Assembly: GCA_002401955.1 (NCBI GenBank)
Contig: NVUQ01000007.1
Span: forward strand, 55,222 to 87,849
DNA length: 32,628 nt
Direction: 5' to 3'
Origin: Flavobacteriales bacterium
GTDB lineage: Bacteria > Bacteroidota > Bacteroidia > Flavobacteriales_E > Vicingaceae
This document shows positions 1 to 7,616 of the stretch, one piece after another. Both the position numbers and the translations under genes were made by a program. The notes under the pieces were generated by a model. It was not told the origin of the DNA. It ran no database searches and worked only from the letters and a program-made list of their open reading frames with translations. Positions within the stretch are counted from its first letter, which is position 1; each line of letters opens with the position of its first letter.

Positions 1-29
1 ACAGTAGACAAAAAAACTAATTTCTGGCC

Positions 30-85
30 ACTTGTTCCTTGTTACTTATTACTTGTTATTTGTTACTTGCTACTTATTACTAATA
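30..85. repeat. 7-bp tandem repeat at the 3' end of queG
   Basis: Eight consecutive 7-base units can be read with no gaps: ACTTGTT, CCTTGTT, ACTTATT, ACTTGTT, ATTTGTT, ACTTGCT, ACTTATT, ACTAATA. The consensus is ACTTRTT. The last units run into the final codons of queG, so its stop (70-72) and last residues are written in repeat sequence. Similar degenerate short-period AT-rich runs are common between genes in flavobacteria (general knowledge, not checked here). No terminator is visible after queG; the window begins 69 bases past its stop. Confidence 0.8.
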
Positions 86-1002
86 AAATCAATATTCCGT
101 TTTAAGCCTTTAAACTTGGTTCGTTTTACTGCTGATTTTTTAAAAATTTCTTGAAAAATTTCTTCTGTTAATTCCTTCCATTCACTTTTAGAATAATTGA
201 TTAACTTTTCGTTTGGTGTAAATTTTGGTTCATTGTGCACTAATGAAAAACGATTCCAAGGACAAATATCTTGACAGATATCACAACCAAAAGCCCAATC
301 ATTAAATTTACCTTTTACCTCATTTGGAAGAATCTCATCTTTTAATTCTATCGTAAAATAGGAAATACATTTACTTCCATCTACCACTTTATTTGGCAGA
401 ATAGCTTCTGTAGGACAAGCATCTAAACAAGCTCTACATGTACCACAATGATCGGTTACAGGATTATCATAATCCAATTCTAAATCTAAAATTATCTCAG
501 CTAAAAAGAAAAAAGAGCCTTGTTCTTTATTAATAAGCATTCCGTTTTTACCTATCCAACCTAAACCACTTTTATTTGCCCAAGCACGATCTAATACTGG
601 TGCTGAATCAACAAAAACACGAGCACTAACTTCTCCTATTTCATCATTTATAAAATGAACAATGTCTTTTAATTTATCCTTTATTACAAAATGATAATCT
701 TCTCCATAAGCATATTTAGAAATTTTAAAAGTATCTGAGCGTTGTTCTTCTTCTGGATAATAATTAAACAATAAGGAAATAACAGATTTAGAACCTTCTA
801 CTAATAAAGTTGGATCCAACCGTTTATCAAAATTATTTTCCATGTAATGCATTTCTCCATGCATATTTTGTTTTAACCAGTTTTCTAATCTTGGAGCTTC
901 TTCTTCTAAAAATCCTGCTTTAGATATTCCACAAAAAGAAAAACCCAAACGCTGTGCTTCGGTTTTAATTTGATGTGTGTATTTAGTTTTTAGAGAAGTC
1001 AT
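70..1002 (-). CDS. queG: Epoxyqueuosine reductase QueG
   Basis: QueG carries out the last step of queuosine synthesis, the cobalamin- and iron-sulfur-dependent reduction of epoxyqueuosine to queuosine in the anticodon loop of GUN tRNAs, in the cytoplasm. The 310-residue product has the family core. [13 protein letters not shown] segment (residues 131-142) holds the aspartate region linked to proton donation. Two ferredoxin-like clusters follow: C186/C189/C192/C196 and C212/C240/C243/C247, the latter in [11 protein letters not shown]. The C-terminal HEAT-like extension of the longer E. coli form is absent, and the length matches the short form usual in Bacteroidota. The ATG start at 1000-1002 gives a normal N-terminus. 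It lies 12 bases after the stop of the upstream secreted-protein gene and is probably cotranscribed with it. The 3' end runs into a heptad tandem repeat. Confidence 0.95.
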   Translation of the reverse strand: MTSLKTKYTHQIKTEAQRLGFSFCGISKAGFLEEEAPRLENWLKQNMHGEMHYMENNFDKRLDPTLLVEGSKSVISLLFNYYPEEEQRSDTFKISKYAYGEDYHFVIKDKLKDIVHFINDEIGEVSARVFVDSAPVLDRAWANKSGLGWIGKNGMLINKEQGSFFFLAEIILDLELDYDNPVTDHCGTCRACLDACPTEAILPNKVVDGSKCISYFTIELKDEILPNEVKGKFNDWAFGCDICQDICPWNRFSLVHNEPKFTPNEKLINYSKSEWKELTEEIFQEIFKKSAVKRTKFKGLKRNIDFISNK

Positions 1003-1014
1003 TAATGAGTAAAA

Positions 1015-2778
1015 TTACTCCTTAACTACCCTTTTAACAACCACAGTGTGATTAATTAATGAAATCTTAACAAAATAAACACCTTTTTGCCAGTTAGTTG
1101 TATCAACATAATAATCTCCTTTTACCTTATTATCATAAAATATGTTTTGTCCTAAAGAATTTAAAACTTGAACTTCTTCTATTCCTTGCAATGAATATAA
1201 AGTTAATCTTGAACTAAAAGGATTAGGGAAAAGTAGAACATCGGTTTTAAAAACAAAATTATCTTTTATATCAGTTATCACATTTAAACAAGAAGTACTA
1301 AACAGCTGACCCGAAGTATATCTGGTAAATGCAGGAATATTATTAGCAGACATAACATTAGGCGTACCAATTGCAGCCCAATCAGATACAGGAACAAAAC
1401 TGGGAATAAAACTATAGGTATAACTTTTATCGATTAAAGATTGAGTTCCACTGGGAGTAATTGTTCCTTTATTATTATTACCATGAATAAAATGTCCAGT
1501 TCCTTGTATTGAATAATTTACCAAATTATAAGGAAATGAATTATTTGAAATATCATTTCCAATAAAATTTTGATTAGGTGAATTATTTGAACTAAAAAAA
1601 ATTCCATATCCTTCTGCTCTATTTCTAAAAAAAGTATTGAATGGTCCATTTGGCCCATGTGAATTATCAATAACTATATTCCTACAAACATTTTGTTCAA
1701 ATAAGTTAGCATAAGGATAATTTCCATGTAAAACCATATCTCCAGCAGCATCATTAGGTGTTGAAGTCCAATAAGGATCAAATGAATAATTGTATGCAAA
1801 TACATTTCCATTCGCACCTGATTGAACAATCATAGCATGCCTGAGATGTTCAAAGATATTATCTTCAACTAAACACTCATTACTTGTTGATTGTAGCATT
1901 ACACCATATGCTCTTCCTCCTGTTCCATAATTAAAAGCATGATGGAAATAAGATTTAGAAATAGTAATATTTGAACTTTTACTTGCTTCAATATGACTAA
2001 AAGTACAATTTTCTGATTCTATTCCGCTTATCCAACAGTTTACCGCATAATTAAATTTTACATTACTCCTTTGTATAGGTGCTGTATCATCTAGCCGCAT
2101 TATTTTTAAACACTCTATTCCTACATTCTGAACTGGAACAATTTTTTGAATATATGGAGTCCTAGAAATCGAATAGTCCATTCTTAATGGTGATTCTAAT
2201 AAAATTCTATTTCCAACTATGTTCTTGATTTGCACAATTTGTCCAACAGAACCAATAGCCCAAGAGGAGGTTACTAAATCTGAATCTTGTTGGTTTAGTT
2301 GTATCCAATCTCCTACAGAGAAATCTGAAACATTAAATACATCAATAAATGAACTGTCCTTAATTGCTGAAAGGCTAAATGATGTTGTATCCATAGGGTT
2401 TGTGTTTCCTACAATTTCTATAGAATTTCCACTACCTCCTAAATTCATTACAAGAGTAGTATTGTTAACTCCTTGACCTTTTAAAATTATATTACTAGAT
2501 AATAAAATAGGATTATTAAATAAGAAGATTCCATTGGGGAATTCTAAAATTGCACCTCCAGAAGAAAGTGAATTTATTACATTTGATAAAACAGCATCAT
2601 TAGGAGTTACACTATCTCCTATTGCACCAGCTAGTTGCATATCTATTACTTGAAATCCAATAGAAGTGGTATCTCTTAAGCCAGCCAATTGCCAATCAAC
2701 AGAACGACTAATGGAGAGTACCTGAGATTGTACAAAAAATGAAACTAAAAAAAAGACAACTAATAATAATGTTTTCAA
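1015..2778 (-). CDS. Secreted beta-helix (pectate lyase-like) protein with T9SS sorting domain
   Basis: The 587-residue product has a signal peptide (MKTLLLVVFFLVSFFVQSQ). Residues about 50-115 resemble the entry of pectate-lyase-3/GH28-type folds, with GDSVTPNDAVLSNVINSLSSG followed by a strand and an LKGQG turn. About residues 220-420 are rich in short Asn/Ser/Gly strands typical of a right-handed parallel beta-helix. From about residue 515 there is a type A T9SS tail (LFPNPFSSRLTLYS, GVYFVKI, terminal VVKRVVKE), so it should be exported through the outer membrane. Substrate is unknown; no catalytic set can be assigned, and adhesin or polysaccharide lyase/hydrolase are both possible. The start is TTG (2776-2778): an in-frame TAG precedes it directly and no in-frame ATG occurs before residue 47, which would lose the signal peptide. 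It lies between queG and ruvB and looks like an accessory insertion. Confidence 0.8.
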   Translation of the reverse strand: MKTLLLVVFFLVSFFVQSQVLSISRSVDWQLAGLRDTTSIGFQVIDMQLAGAIGDSVTPNDAVLSNVINSLSSGGAILEFPNGIFLFNNPILLSSNIILKGQGVNNTTLVMNLGGSGNSIEIVGNTNPMDTTSFSLSAIKDSSFIDVFNVSDFSVGDWIQLNQQDSDLVTSSWAIGSVGQIVQIKNIVGNRILLESPLRMDYSISRTPYIQKIVPVQNVGIECLKIMRLDDTAPIQRSNVKFNYAVNCWISGIESENCTFSHIEASKSSNITISKSYFHHAFNYGTGGRAYGVMLQSTSNECLVEDNIFEHLRHAMIVQSGANGNVFAYNYSFDPYWTSTPNDAAGDMVLHGNYPYANLFEQNVCRNIVIDNSHGPNGPFNTFFRNRAEGYGIFFSSNNSPNQNFIGNDISNNSFPYNLVNYSIQGTGHFIHGNNNKGTITPSGTQSLIDKSYTYSFIPSFVPVSDWAAIGTPNVMSANNIPAFTRYTSGQLFSTSCLNVITDIKDNFVFKTDVLLFPNPFSSRLTLYSLQGIEEVQVLNSLGQNIFYDNKVKGDYYVDTTNWQKGVYFVKISLINHTVVVKRVVKE

Positions 2779-2782
2779 CTAA

Positions 2783-2812
2783 TATACATTTGGTTATGAA
2801 ATCAAATGTATA
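2783..2812. promoter_or_regulatory. Perfect 10-bp inverted repeat 4 bases before the TTG start
   Basis: TATACATTTG (2783-2792) and CAAATGTATA (2803-2812) are exact reverse complements around a 10-base spacer. The outer arm (2803-2810 read on the minus strand) is TACATTTG, matching the Bacteroidota -7 consensus TAnnTTTG, but no TTG lies at the expected -33 distance. The dyad could be an operator over the promoter or a 5'-leader hairpin ending just before the start codon of the secreted protein. Confidence 0.6.
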
Positions 2813-2868
2813 CAATTATTAATTATATGTAGTTATACTGAAAACACGGTGAAAGATTTAGAAAATAA

Positions 2869-3891
2869 TTAAAACAATTCTCCCTGATCTGGACCTTTTA
2901 CTTTACCTAAATGTTTGTATGATTTTTCAGTAGCTTCTCTACCTCTTGGGGTACGCATTAAGAATCCTTCTTTAATTAAAAAAGGTTCGTACACTTCCTC
3001 AATGGTTCCTGCTTGTTCGCTAACTGCTGTAGCTATGGTTGTTAAACCAACTGGACCTCCTTTAAACTTATCTATAATGGCGGAAAGAATACGGTTATCC
3101 ATATCATCCAATCCATTTTGATCTACATTTAAGGCATCTAATCCAAACAAGGCAATTTTCATATCTATTCTTCCATCGCCTTTTACCTGAGCAAAATCTC
3201 GCACTCTGCGTAATAAAGAATTGGTAATACGTGGTGTACCTCTACTTCTTCTTGCAATTTCATCTGCTGCATTTCCTTCAACTCCAACATTTAAAATATT
3301 TGCCGAACGCTTAATAATAATAGATAATAATTTTGCATCATAATATTCTAATCGTGATGTAATTCCGAAACGTGCTCGTAATGGTGATGTTAATAATCCT
3401 GTTCTGGTAGTTGCACCAATTAATGTAAATGGATTCAATTCTATCTCAACACTTCTGGCATTTGGTCCAGAATCAATCATAATATCAATCTTATAATCTT
3501 CCATTGCAGAGTATAAATACTCTTCTATAACCGGTGTTAAACGATGAATTTCATCAATAAACAATACATCACCTTCTTCTAAGTTGGTTAACAGCCCCGC
3601 TAAATCTCCTGGTTTTTCTAATACTGGTCCTGATGTAACTTTAAAACCAACATTTAATTCGTTGGCAATAATATGTGCTAAGGTTGTTTTCCCTAATCCT
3701 GGTGGGCCATGAAGTAATACGTGATCTAAAGCTTCACCTCTCTGTCCGGCAGCTGTTACAAAAATTTTTAAATTCTCAACTACTTTTTCTTGTCCAGTAA
3801 AATCATCAAAAGAAAGTGGTCTTAATACCTTTTCTATTTCCTTTTCGGTAGAACTTAAGTTCTCATTCTCTGCATCAAGGTACTCATTCAT
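2869..3891 (-). CDS. ruvB: Holliday junction branch-migration ATPase RuvB
   Basis: RuvB is the hexameric AAA+ motor that, with RuvA, drives branch migration of Holliday junctions during recombinational repair. At 340 residues the length is normal. Visible motifs are Walker A GPPGLGKT (62-69), Walker B with DEIH (113-116), the sensor segment GATTRTGLL (159-167) and the arginine finger in LRARFG (R174). The C-terminal winged-helix part includes [17 protein letters not shown]. The ATG at 3889-3891 gives the MNEYLD start expected for flavobacterial RuvB. A near-consensus promoter ends only 4 bases before this codon, so the mRNA may be leaderless. Neither ruvA nor ruvC is in the window. A 90-base gap follows before the secreted-protein gene. 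Confidence 0.97.
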   Translation of the reverse strand: MNEYLDAENENLSSTEKEIEKVLRPLSFDDFTGQEKVVENLKIFVTAAGQRGEALDHVLLHGPPGLGKTTLAHIIANELNVGFKVTSGPVLEKPGDLAGLLTNLEEGDVLFIDEIHRLTPVIEEYLYSAMEDYKIDIMIDSGPNARSVEIELNPFTLIGATTRTGLLTSPLRARFGITSRLEYYDAKLLSIIIKRSANILNVGVEGNAADEIARRSRGTPRITNSLLRRVRDFAQVKGDGRIDMKIALFGLDALNVDQNGLDDMDNRILSAIIDKFKGGPVGLTTIATAVSEQAGTIEEVYEPFLIKEGFLMRTPRGREATEKSYKHLGKVKGPDQGELF

Positions 3892-3895
3892 ATCT

Positions 3896-3925
3896 CAAAG
3901 ATAGTTTTTTTTGTCTATCGTTCAA
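3896..3925 (-). promoter_or_regulatory. ruvB promoter (TTG-N19-TATCTTTG)
   Basis: On the minus strand TTG (3925-3923), exactly 19 bases, then TATCTTTG (3903-3896) fit the Bacteroidota sigma-ABfr consensus TTG-N19-TAnnTTTG. The -7 element is followed by AGAT and then the ruvB ATG, so the transcript should start within a few bases of the start codon. Confidence 0.65.
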
Positions 3926-3960
3926 CCACGCTTTTACAAACAAAAAATAGCTATAGAAAT

Positions 3961-4632
3961 TTAGTCAATCTCCAATTCTTTCCCTGTTATAGTTCTCACA
4001 ATTTCTCCTAAATATATTTTTAATTTGATAGCATACTCGGGTGAGGAAAATTTTTCTTTTACTCCTGATCCTTTGTAATAAATTAATCGATAACCAATTC
4101 CTGTACCAATTCCTATCCACCTAACTATTTTATAATCTATCAGCATTGCTGGTTCATAGGATAAAATAGCTGATTGTGAACCTTTTAATTTTACCTTCTC
4201 CCCATTTGTATCTATATAATGGTAACTCGCACCACCTATTCCATGTTGAATTGACAAACTAAACTCCCATCTTCTTGTATTATAATATACATATTCTATA
4301 TAGGGTGAAATATAAGAATACTGTAAACTCACAGGTACTATTTCATTATCAGCATTTAATACAGAACTTTCTACAGAAAACAACATATTATTTAACCCTA
4401 AGCCCACTTTAAATTTTCTTCTAAAATTTAAACCTATTTTAAAACCTACTGTTTTTAATGCGTTATCTTGAATAAAAGAAAAACGATTATCAAACTTTAC
4501 ATCTAATTTAGGCCTTGTTTTAAAACTCTTTTTAAATTCATCTTCAAAAACTAAATCTTGTGCTTTATCATATTGAGAAAATAATACACTTGGTAATGCA
4601 GCAAATAGTATAACAACAAGATAAAATCTCAT
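3961..4632 (-). CDS. Putative outer-membrane beta-barrel-like envelope protein, function unknown
   Basis: I do not recognise a named family. The 223-residue product begins with a signal peptide (MRFYLVVILFAALPSVLFSQ). The rest shows repeated alternating polar/aromatic strands separated by short turns, such as FKVGLGLNNMLFSV, YISPYIEYVYYNTRRW, EFSLSIQHGIGGASYHYI and WIGIGTGIGYRLIYY, as in small outer-membrane barrels or outer-membrane-associated proteins. The final residue is Asp rather than the usual aromatic of a barrel, so the barrel call is an inference. It starts 5 bases after the stop of the 80-residue CxxC protein and is almost surely cotranscribed with it. No Cys and no enzymatic motif are visible. 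Confidence 0.6.
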   Translation of the reverse strand: MRFYLVVILFAALPSVLFSQYDKAQDLVFEDEFKKSFKTRPKLDVKFDNRFSFIQDNALKTVGFKIGLNFRRKFKVGLGLNNMLFSVESSVLNADNEIVPVSLQYSYISPYIEYVYYNTRRWEFSLSIQHGIGGASYHYIDTNGEKVKLKGSQSAILSYEPAMLIDYKIVRWIGIGTGIGYRLIYYKGSGVKEKFSSPEYAIKLKIYLGEIVRTITGKELEID

Positions 4633-4637
4633 GATAA

Positions 4638-4880
4638 TTAAACTTCTTCTGTTTGATTGTTTTTTTTGTAGTGTCGATATATAAAATATCCTACTGTTCC
4701 CATAAGAATATAAGGGATAAACATGAGGTATATTATTCCACTATTTATACCTTCAGCCAAAGCAACTGTAGCTTCATCATCAGATTCGAGGACAGCTTTA
4801 CACAAAGCACACTGTGCTACAGCTGAGAACTTAATCAAAATCAAAAAAAGAAATAACCCTATTTTTTTTACAGCAATCAT
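4638..4880 (-). CDS. Small membrane protein with CxxC next to the signal segment
   Basis: This is an 80-residue product. An N-terminal hydrophobic segment (residues 5-22) resembles a signal peptide ending near AVAQ. CALC follows at once (C24, C27), then an acidic stretch (DDEATVALAEG), one transmembrane helix (about 49-68) and a basic tail (YRHYKKNNQ). If the first segment is cleaved, the mature protein would show CxxC at its extreme N-terminus on the periplasmic side, a plausible metal- or thiol-exchange site. Proteins of this type seem to recur beside cytochrome-oxidase and SCO genes in Bacteroidota (recollection, not checked). It follows sco1 by 43-44 bases and overlaps nothing. Its precise function is unknown. 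Confidence 0.75.
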   Translation of the reverse strand: MIAVKKIGLFLFLILIKFSAVAQCALCKAVLESDDEATVALAEGINSGIIYLMFIPYILMGTVGYFIYRHYKKNNQTEEV

Positions 4881-4885
4881 TTCAG

Positions 4886-4893
4886 CAAATTTA
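4886..4893 (-). promoter_or_regulatory. Possible -7 element for the CxxC-protein/barrel pair
   Basis: On the minus strand TAAATTTG matches TAnnTTTG and lies 5 bases before the ATG of the 80-residue protein. No TTG is found 17-23 bases upstream, so this is only a half-promoter and the pair may instead be read from sco1. Confidence 0.3.
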
Positions 4894-4924
4894 CCAATGA
4901 TTTACTAGATAAAGACATCTATAC

Positions 4925-5641
4925 TTATTTTCGCTGTTCAACTTTATTTTTATTCTCACCTTTAAGAGGAACTGATTCTTCTCGATATAAAATATCTAAG
5001 GCATCTGTTAAATCTTTTTTCATTTCAGAATAAACCGTACCATCAAAAAGTCCTCTTATATGCCCTTGTTTATCCACTAGCACAAAATATTGTGAATGTA
5101 AAAATCCTCCAGGAGCAACTTCATCTTCTCCCACACTTATAAAGAAACCTTTTAAAGCAACATCATATATTTTATCTTTTGCTCCTGTTAAAAAAGTCCA
5201 GTTATCTGTATCTGCATGAACCATTTCTGCATAATCTTTTAATACTTCTGGAGTGTCGTGTTCTGGGTTTACAGTAATGGAAAGAAATCTCAAGTCTTTT
5301 TTGTCTTTAAATTTATCTTGAAGGTATTTCATATTTCCTGCCATTTTTGGGCAAATGGTTGGACAGGTAGCAAAAAAGAAATCTGTTACATATATTGTTC
5401 CTAATAAATCATCTCTAGTTACTTTATTTCCATCTTGATTGGTAAACTCAAAATAAGGTATTTGATGATAGGTGGTATCGTAACCTCCATCAATATTTTG
5501 AACTGCTTCTTTTGGTCCTATATGTGGAAGTCTTGTATAATGATGATCTCCACTATACATGGTTAAGTAAAAAATTCCTGGCAATAATAATATGATAGCC
5601 AGAAATAAAACTTTTTGATATCTTGATGAAACTTCAGGCAT
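4925..5641 (-). CDS. SCO1/SenC-family copper chaperone for cytochrome oxidase
   Basis: SCO proteins are membrane-anchored thioredoxin-fold chaperones that deliver copper to, or reduce, the CuA site of oxidase subunit II. From the preferred start the product has 238 residues: an N-terminal anchor (about 10-27), then the SCO fold with the copper pair in CPTICPKM (C93, C97), the strand LRFLSITVNPEHDTPEVL and the distal ligand His182 in FLHSQYFVLVD. An ATG at 5660-5662 would add MVFFYTI, but those codons lie in the T-tract and stem of a terminator hairpin. The ATG at 5639-5641, giving MPEVSSRYQK before the anchor, is therefore chosen. It sits downstream of the oxidase operon, separated by that terminator; no promoter of its own is visible, so expression may rest on read-through. 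Confidence 0.9.
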   Translation of the reverse strand: MPEVSSRYQKVLFLAIILLLPGIFYLTMYSGDHHYTRLPHIGPKEAVQNIDGGYDTTYHQIPYFEFTNQDGNKVTRDDLLGTIYVTDFFFATCPTICPKMAGNMKYLQDKFKDKKDLRFLSITVNPEHDTPEVLKDYAEMVHADTDNWTFLTGAKDKIYDVALKGFFISVGEDEVAPGGFLHSQYFVLVDKQGHIRGLFDGTVYSEMKKDLTDALDILYREESVPLKGENKNKVEQRK

Positions 5642-5649
5642 AATGGTAT

Positions 5650-5683
5650 AAAAAAAGACCATCAGTCTAATACTGATGATCTT
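5650..5683 (-). terminator. Intrinsic terminator after the oxidase subunit IV gene
   Basis: Read on the minus strand: AAGATCATCAGT (5683-5672), loop ATTAG, then ACTGATGGTCTT (5666-5655), a 12-bp stem with one mismatch, running into seven T (5656-5650). It lies 20 bases past the subunit IV stop and ends 9 bases before the preferred sco1 ATG. Confidence 0.8.
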
Positions 5684-5704
5684 ATTTAATAAATTTATTT
5701 CAGT

Positions 5705-6064
5705 TTAAAAAAAATGATCTAAGTAATCTGTAAATGTAGCTTCGGTAAACACGATATACATTAAGTATAATGCCAACATAGCGTAGGGTATAATAATTGT
5801 ATTTTGAAGTGCAGTTCTCTCATGTTTTAAGTGCATGTAATAAGCCACAATAAAATATGCTTTTCCGATGGTCATCACAATAAATGTCATTTTAACCAAG
5901 TGCCAAGAAAGATCCCAATCTTTCCATTTAATTCCTAATCCAACCTCTATAGATGTAATGGCTAATAATACCCAAAACATATTCCAGATCATTCTTCTGG
6001 TTTTCTTACCTTCTTCTTCTGAATGATGCTGTGCGTACTTATACGGTTCGTTTGAATCTTGCAT
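5705..6064 (-). CDS. Cytochrome c oxidase subunit IV-like protein (COX4/CyoD type)
   Basis: This is a small accessory subunit of the heme-copper oxidase, 119 residues long. A charged N-terminus (HHSEEEGKKTRRM) precedes three transmembrane helices at about 25-46, 55-76 and 86-107, with KAYFIVAYYMHLKHER in the second-third loop, as in bacterial COX4/CyoD proteins. It is the last gene before the terminator, 20 bases after the subunit III stop. It has no redox ligands; in the family this subunit supports assembly and stability. Confidence 0.85.
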   Translation of the reverse strand: MQDSNEPYKYAQHHSEEEGKKTRRMIWNMFWVLLAITSIEVGLGIKWKDWDLSWHLVKMTFIVMTIGKAYFIVAYYMHLKHERTALQNTIIIPYAMLALYLMYIVFTEATFTDYLDHFF

Positions 6065-6084
6065 AATAATCTAAAATTTAAGTT

Positions 6085-6957
6085 TTATACTAAGTAGAAG
6101 AATGTGAATACGAATACCCATACTAAATCTACAAAGTGCCAATATAATCCAACTTTTTCTACCATTTCGTAATGACCACGTTTTTCATACGTACCCATTA
6201 TTACATTAACAAAAATGATAAAGTTTAATACTACCCCACTAAATACGTGTGTTCCGTGAAATCCTGTTATAAAGAAAAAGAAATCTGCAAACAATGGGTG
6301 ACCATATTCATTGTGTGTTAAATTAGCTCCATGAATTGCTTGTCCGTTAGCCATTGCATCTGTTAACGCTTGACCTGTTAATTGCATATATGGTGATGTA
6401 AGATCTCCCGCTACTTCTCTCCAAGGAAGTAACAAGACCTCTTTAGATTCATCTGCCCATCTACCAATTATTCCTTGTGTTTGTTCTATTGTTCCGTTAA
6501 CATCAAAAGTTCCTATTCCTAATTCAAATGCACCTAATTCTGTTCCATGAATAAAATGATACCATTCCCAAGCTTGAGAACCAACGAAGATTAAACCACC
6601 TATAATAGTCCAAAACATCCATACAATTACTTGCTTTTTATCCATTCTCTGCCCTGCTTCCACAGCCAATACCATAGTAACAGAACTCATAATAAGAATG
6701 AATGTCATTAGTGCTACATATAACAATGGTTGGTGACCATGTACAAACGGAAAGTGTGTAAATACATTTTCTGCAGTTGGCCAAATGGCGGTATATTCAT
6801 GACGGTAAAAACCGTATGCTGCTAAAAATCCAGTAAATGATAAAGCATCCGACATTAGGAAAAACCACATCATTAATTTACCGTAACCTGCACCGAAAGG
6901 AGAGTTGTTATCTCCAGCCCAAGCTGTTTTACTATCTACTACTTCTGTATGAGACAT
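6085..6957 (-). CDS. ctaE: Cytochrome c oxidase subunit III
   Basis: A seven-helix-type COX3 protein of 290 residues that holds lipids and steadies subunit I. The family signature near the C-terminus is VGLYWHFVDLVWVFVFTFFYLV (last 22 residues, key YWHFVD). FGAGYGKLMMWFFLMSDALSF forms the first helix. Residues about 140-215 form an extra soluble loop (LGIGTFDVNGTIEQTQG ... AIHGANLTHNEYG) absent from the short proteobacterial form. It follows the other COX3-like gene by 13 bases. Two COX3-family genes in tandem are usual in Bacteroidota oxidase operons. Confidence 0.92.
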   Translation of the reverse strand: MSHTEVVDSKTAWAGDNNSPFGAGYGKLMMWFFLMSDALSFTGFLAAYGFYRHEYTAIWPTAENVFTHFPFVHGHQPLLYVALMTFILIMSSVTMVLAVEAGQRMDKKQVIVWMFWTIIGGLIFVGSQAWEWYHFIHGTELGAFELGIGTFDVNGTIEQTQGIIGRWADESKEVLLLPWREVAGDLTSPYMQLTGQALTDAMANGQAIHGANLTHNEYGHPLFADFFFFITGFHGTHVFSGVVLNFIIFVNVIMGTYEKRGHYEMVEKVGLYWHFVDLVWVFVFTFFYLV

Positions 6958-6970
6958 ATTGTTTTATTTT

Positions 6971-7564
6971 TTACGCTATTGTGTATCTTAAAAAAAAGAA
7001 AAGAAAAATCCATAAACCTCCTAAAAAGTGCCAGTAAGTAATACTTACTTGCATTCCTAATGAATTATCTAAACTATATTTTTGTTTCATTGTTTTTACT
7101 AGTACTACTATTAAGCTAACTAAACCGCCTATTAAATGGACAACATGTAAAGCAGTTAATAAATAGATAAAAGAACTCTCTTGAGTACTTTGATTTCCTG
7201 TTGCATAGACACCACTCTCATATAAAGCAACCCATCCCATATATTGAGTTACTACAAATAAGCATCCTAAGAGCAATGTTATTAGAACACTAATCTTTGC
7301 AATGGTATAGCTTCCTTTGTTAATGGAAATTAAACCTACATGAAATGCTAAACTGCTTAATATAATAACAAAGGTGCTAATGGTAAACGAAAATGGCATC
7401 TCAATACTTAAAAAGCTACCTCCACCTTGACTTACAATAACAGCACTGGTTAAACCACCAAAGAACATGATGATACTAACGATACCCATCCACATTAAAG
7501 GTTTAGAAGTTTTCCTTCTAATCTCTTCTTTGTAATTAATATTTTCCACTGTTACTGTTGTCAT
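6971..7564 (-). CDS. Second COX3-family subunit (short, five-helix type)
   Basis: A 197-residue membrane protein with about five transmembrane helices and the COX3 C-terminal signature ITYWHFLGGLWIFLFFFLRY. YWHF is kept, but the following VD is replaced by LG, so it is diverged from the main subunit III. Length and helix count resemble CyoC-type subunits. It lies between subunit I and the longer subunit III. The gap to the subunit I stop is 53 bases and is filled by a hairpin-forming repeat. It is probably a structural part of the same oxidase. Confidence 0.85.
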   Translation of the reverse strand: MTTVTVENINYKEEIRRKTSKPLMWMGIVSIIMFFGGLTSAVIVSQGGGSFLSIEMPFSFTISTFVIILSSLAFHVGLISINKGSYTIAKISVLITLLLGCLFVVTQYMGWVALYESGVYATGNQSTQESSFIYLLTALHVVHLIGGLVSLIVVLVKTMKQKYSLDNSLGMQVSITYWHFLGGLWIFLFFFLRYTIA

Positions 7565-7578
7565 TCTTGTTTTTGTCT

Positions 7579-7616
7579 CAAATTATTCGTTTCGACTCCG
7601 CTCAACGGGCAATTTG
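7579..7616. repeat. Hairpin-forming intergenic repeat between subunit I and the COX3-like gene
   Basis: CAAATT (7579-7584) pairs with AATTTG (7611-7616) and, inside it, CGTT (7588-7591) with AACG (7604-7607). The core TTCGACTCCGCTCAACGGGC is a degenerate copy of a sequence also seen near 19741-19764 and, inverted, near 30786-30805. No T-run follows on the minus strand, so it is not a plain terminator. It may be a processing or stability element within the operon mRNA, or just a repeat remnant. Confidence 0.55.

Noticed and set aside
5642..5662. Upstream ATG of sco1 adding MVFFYTI
   Set aside because: These bases form the T-tract and stem of the terminator; the next ATG gives a normal SCO1 N-terminus.
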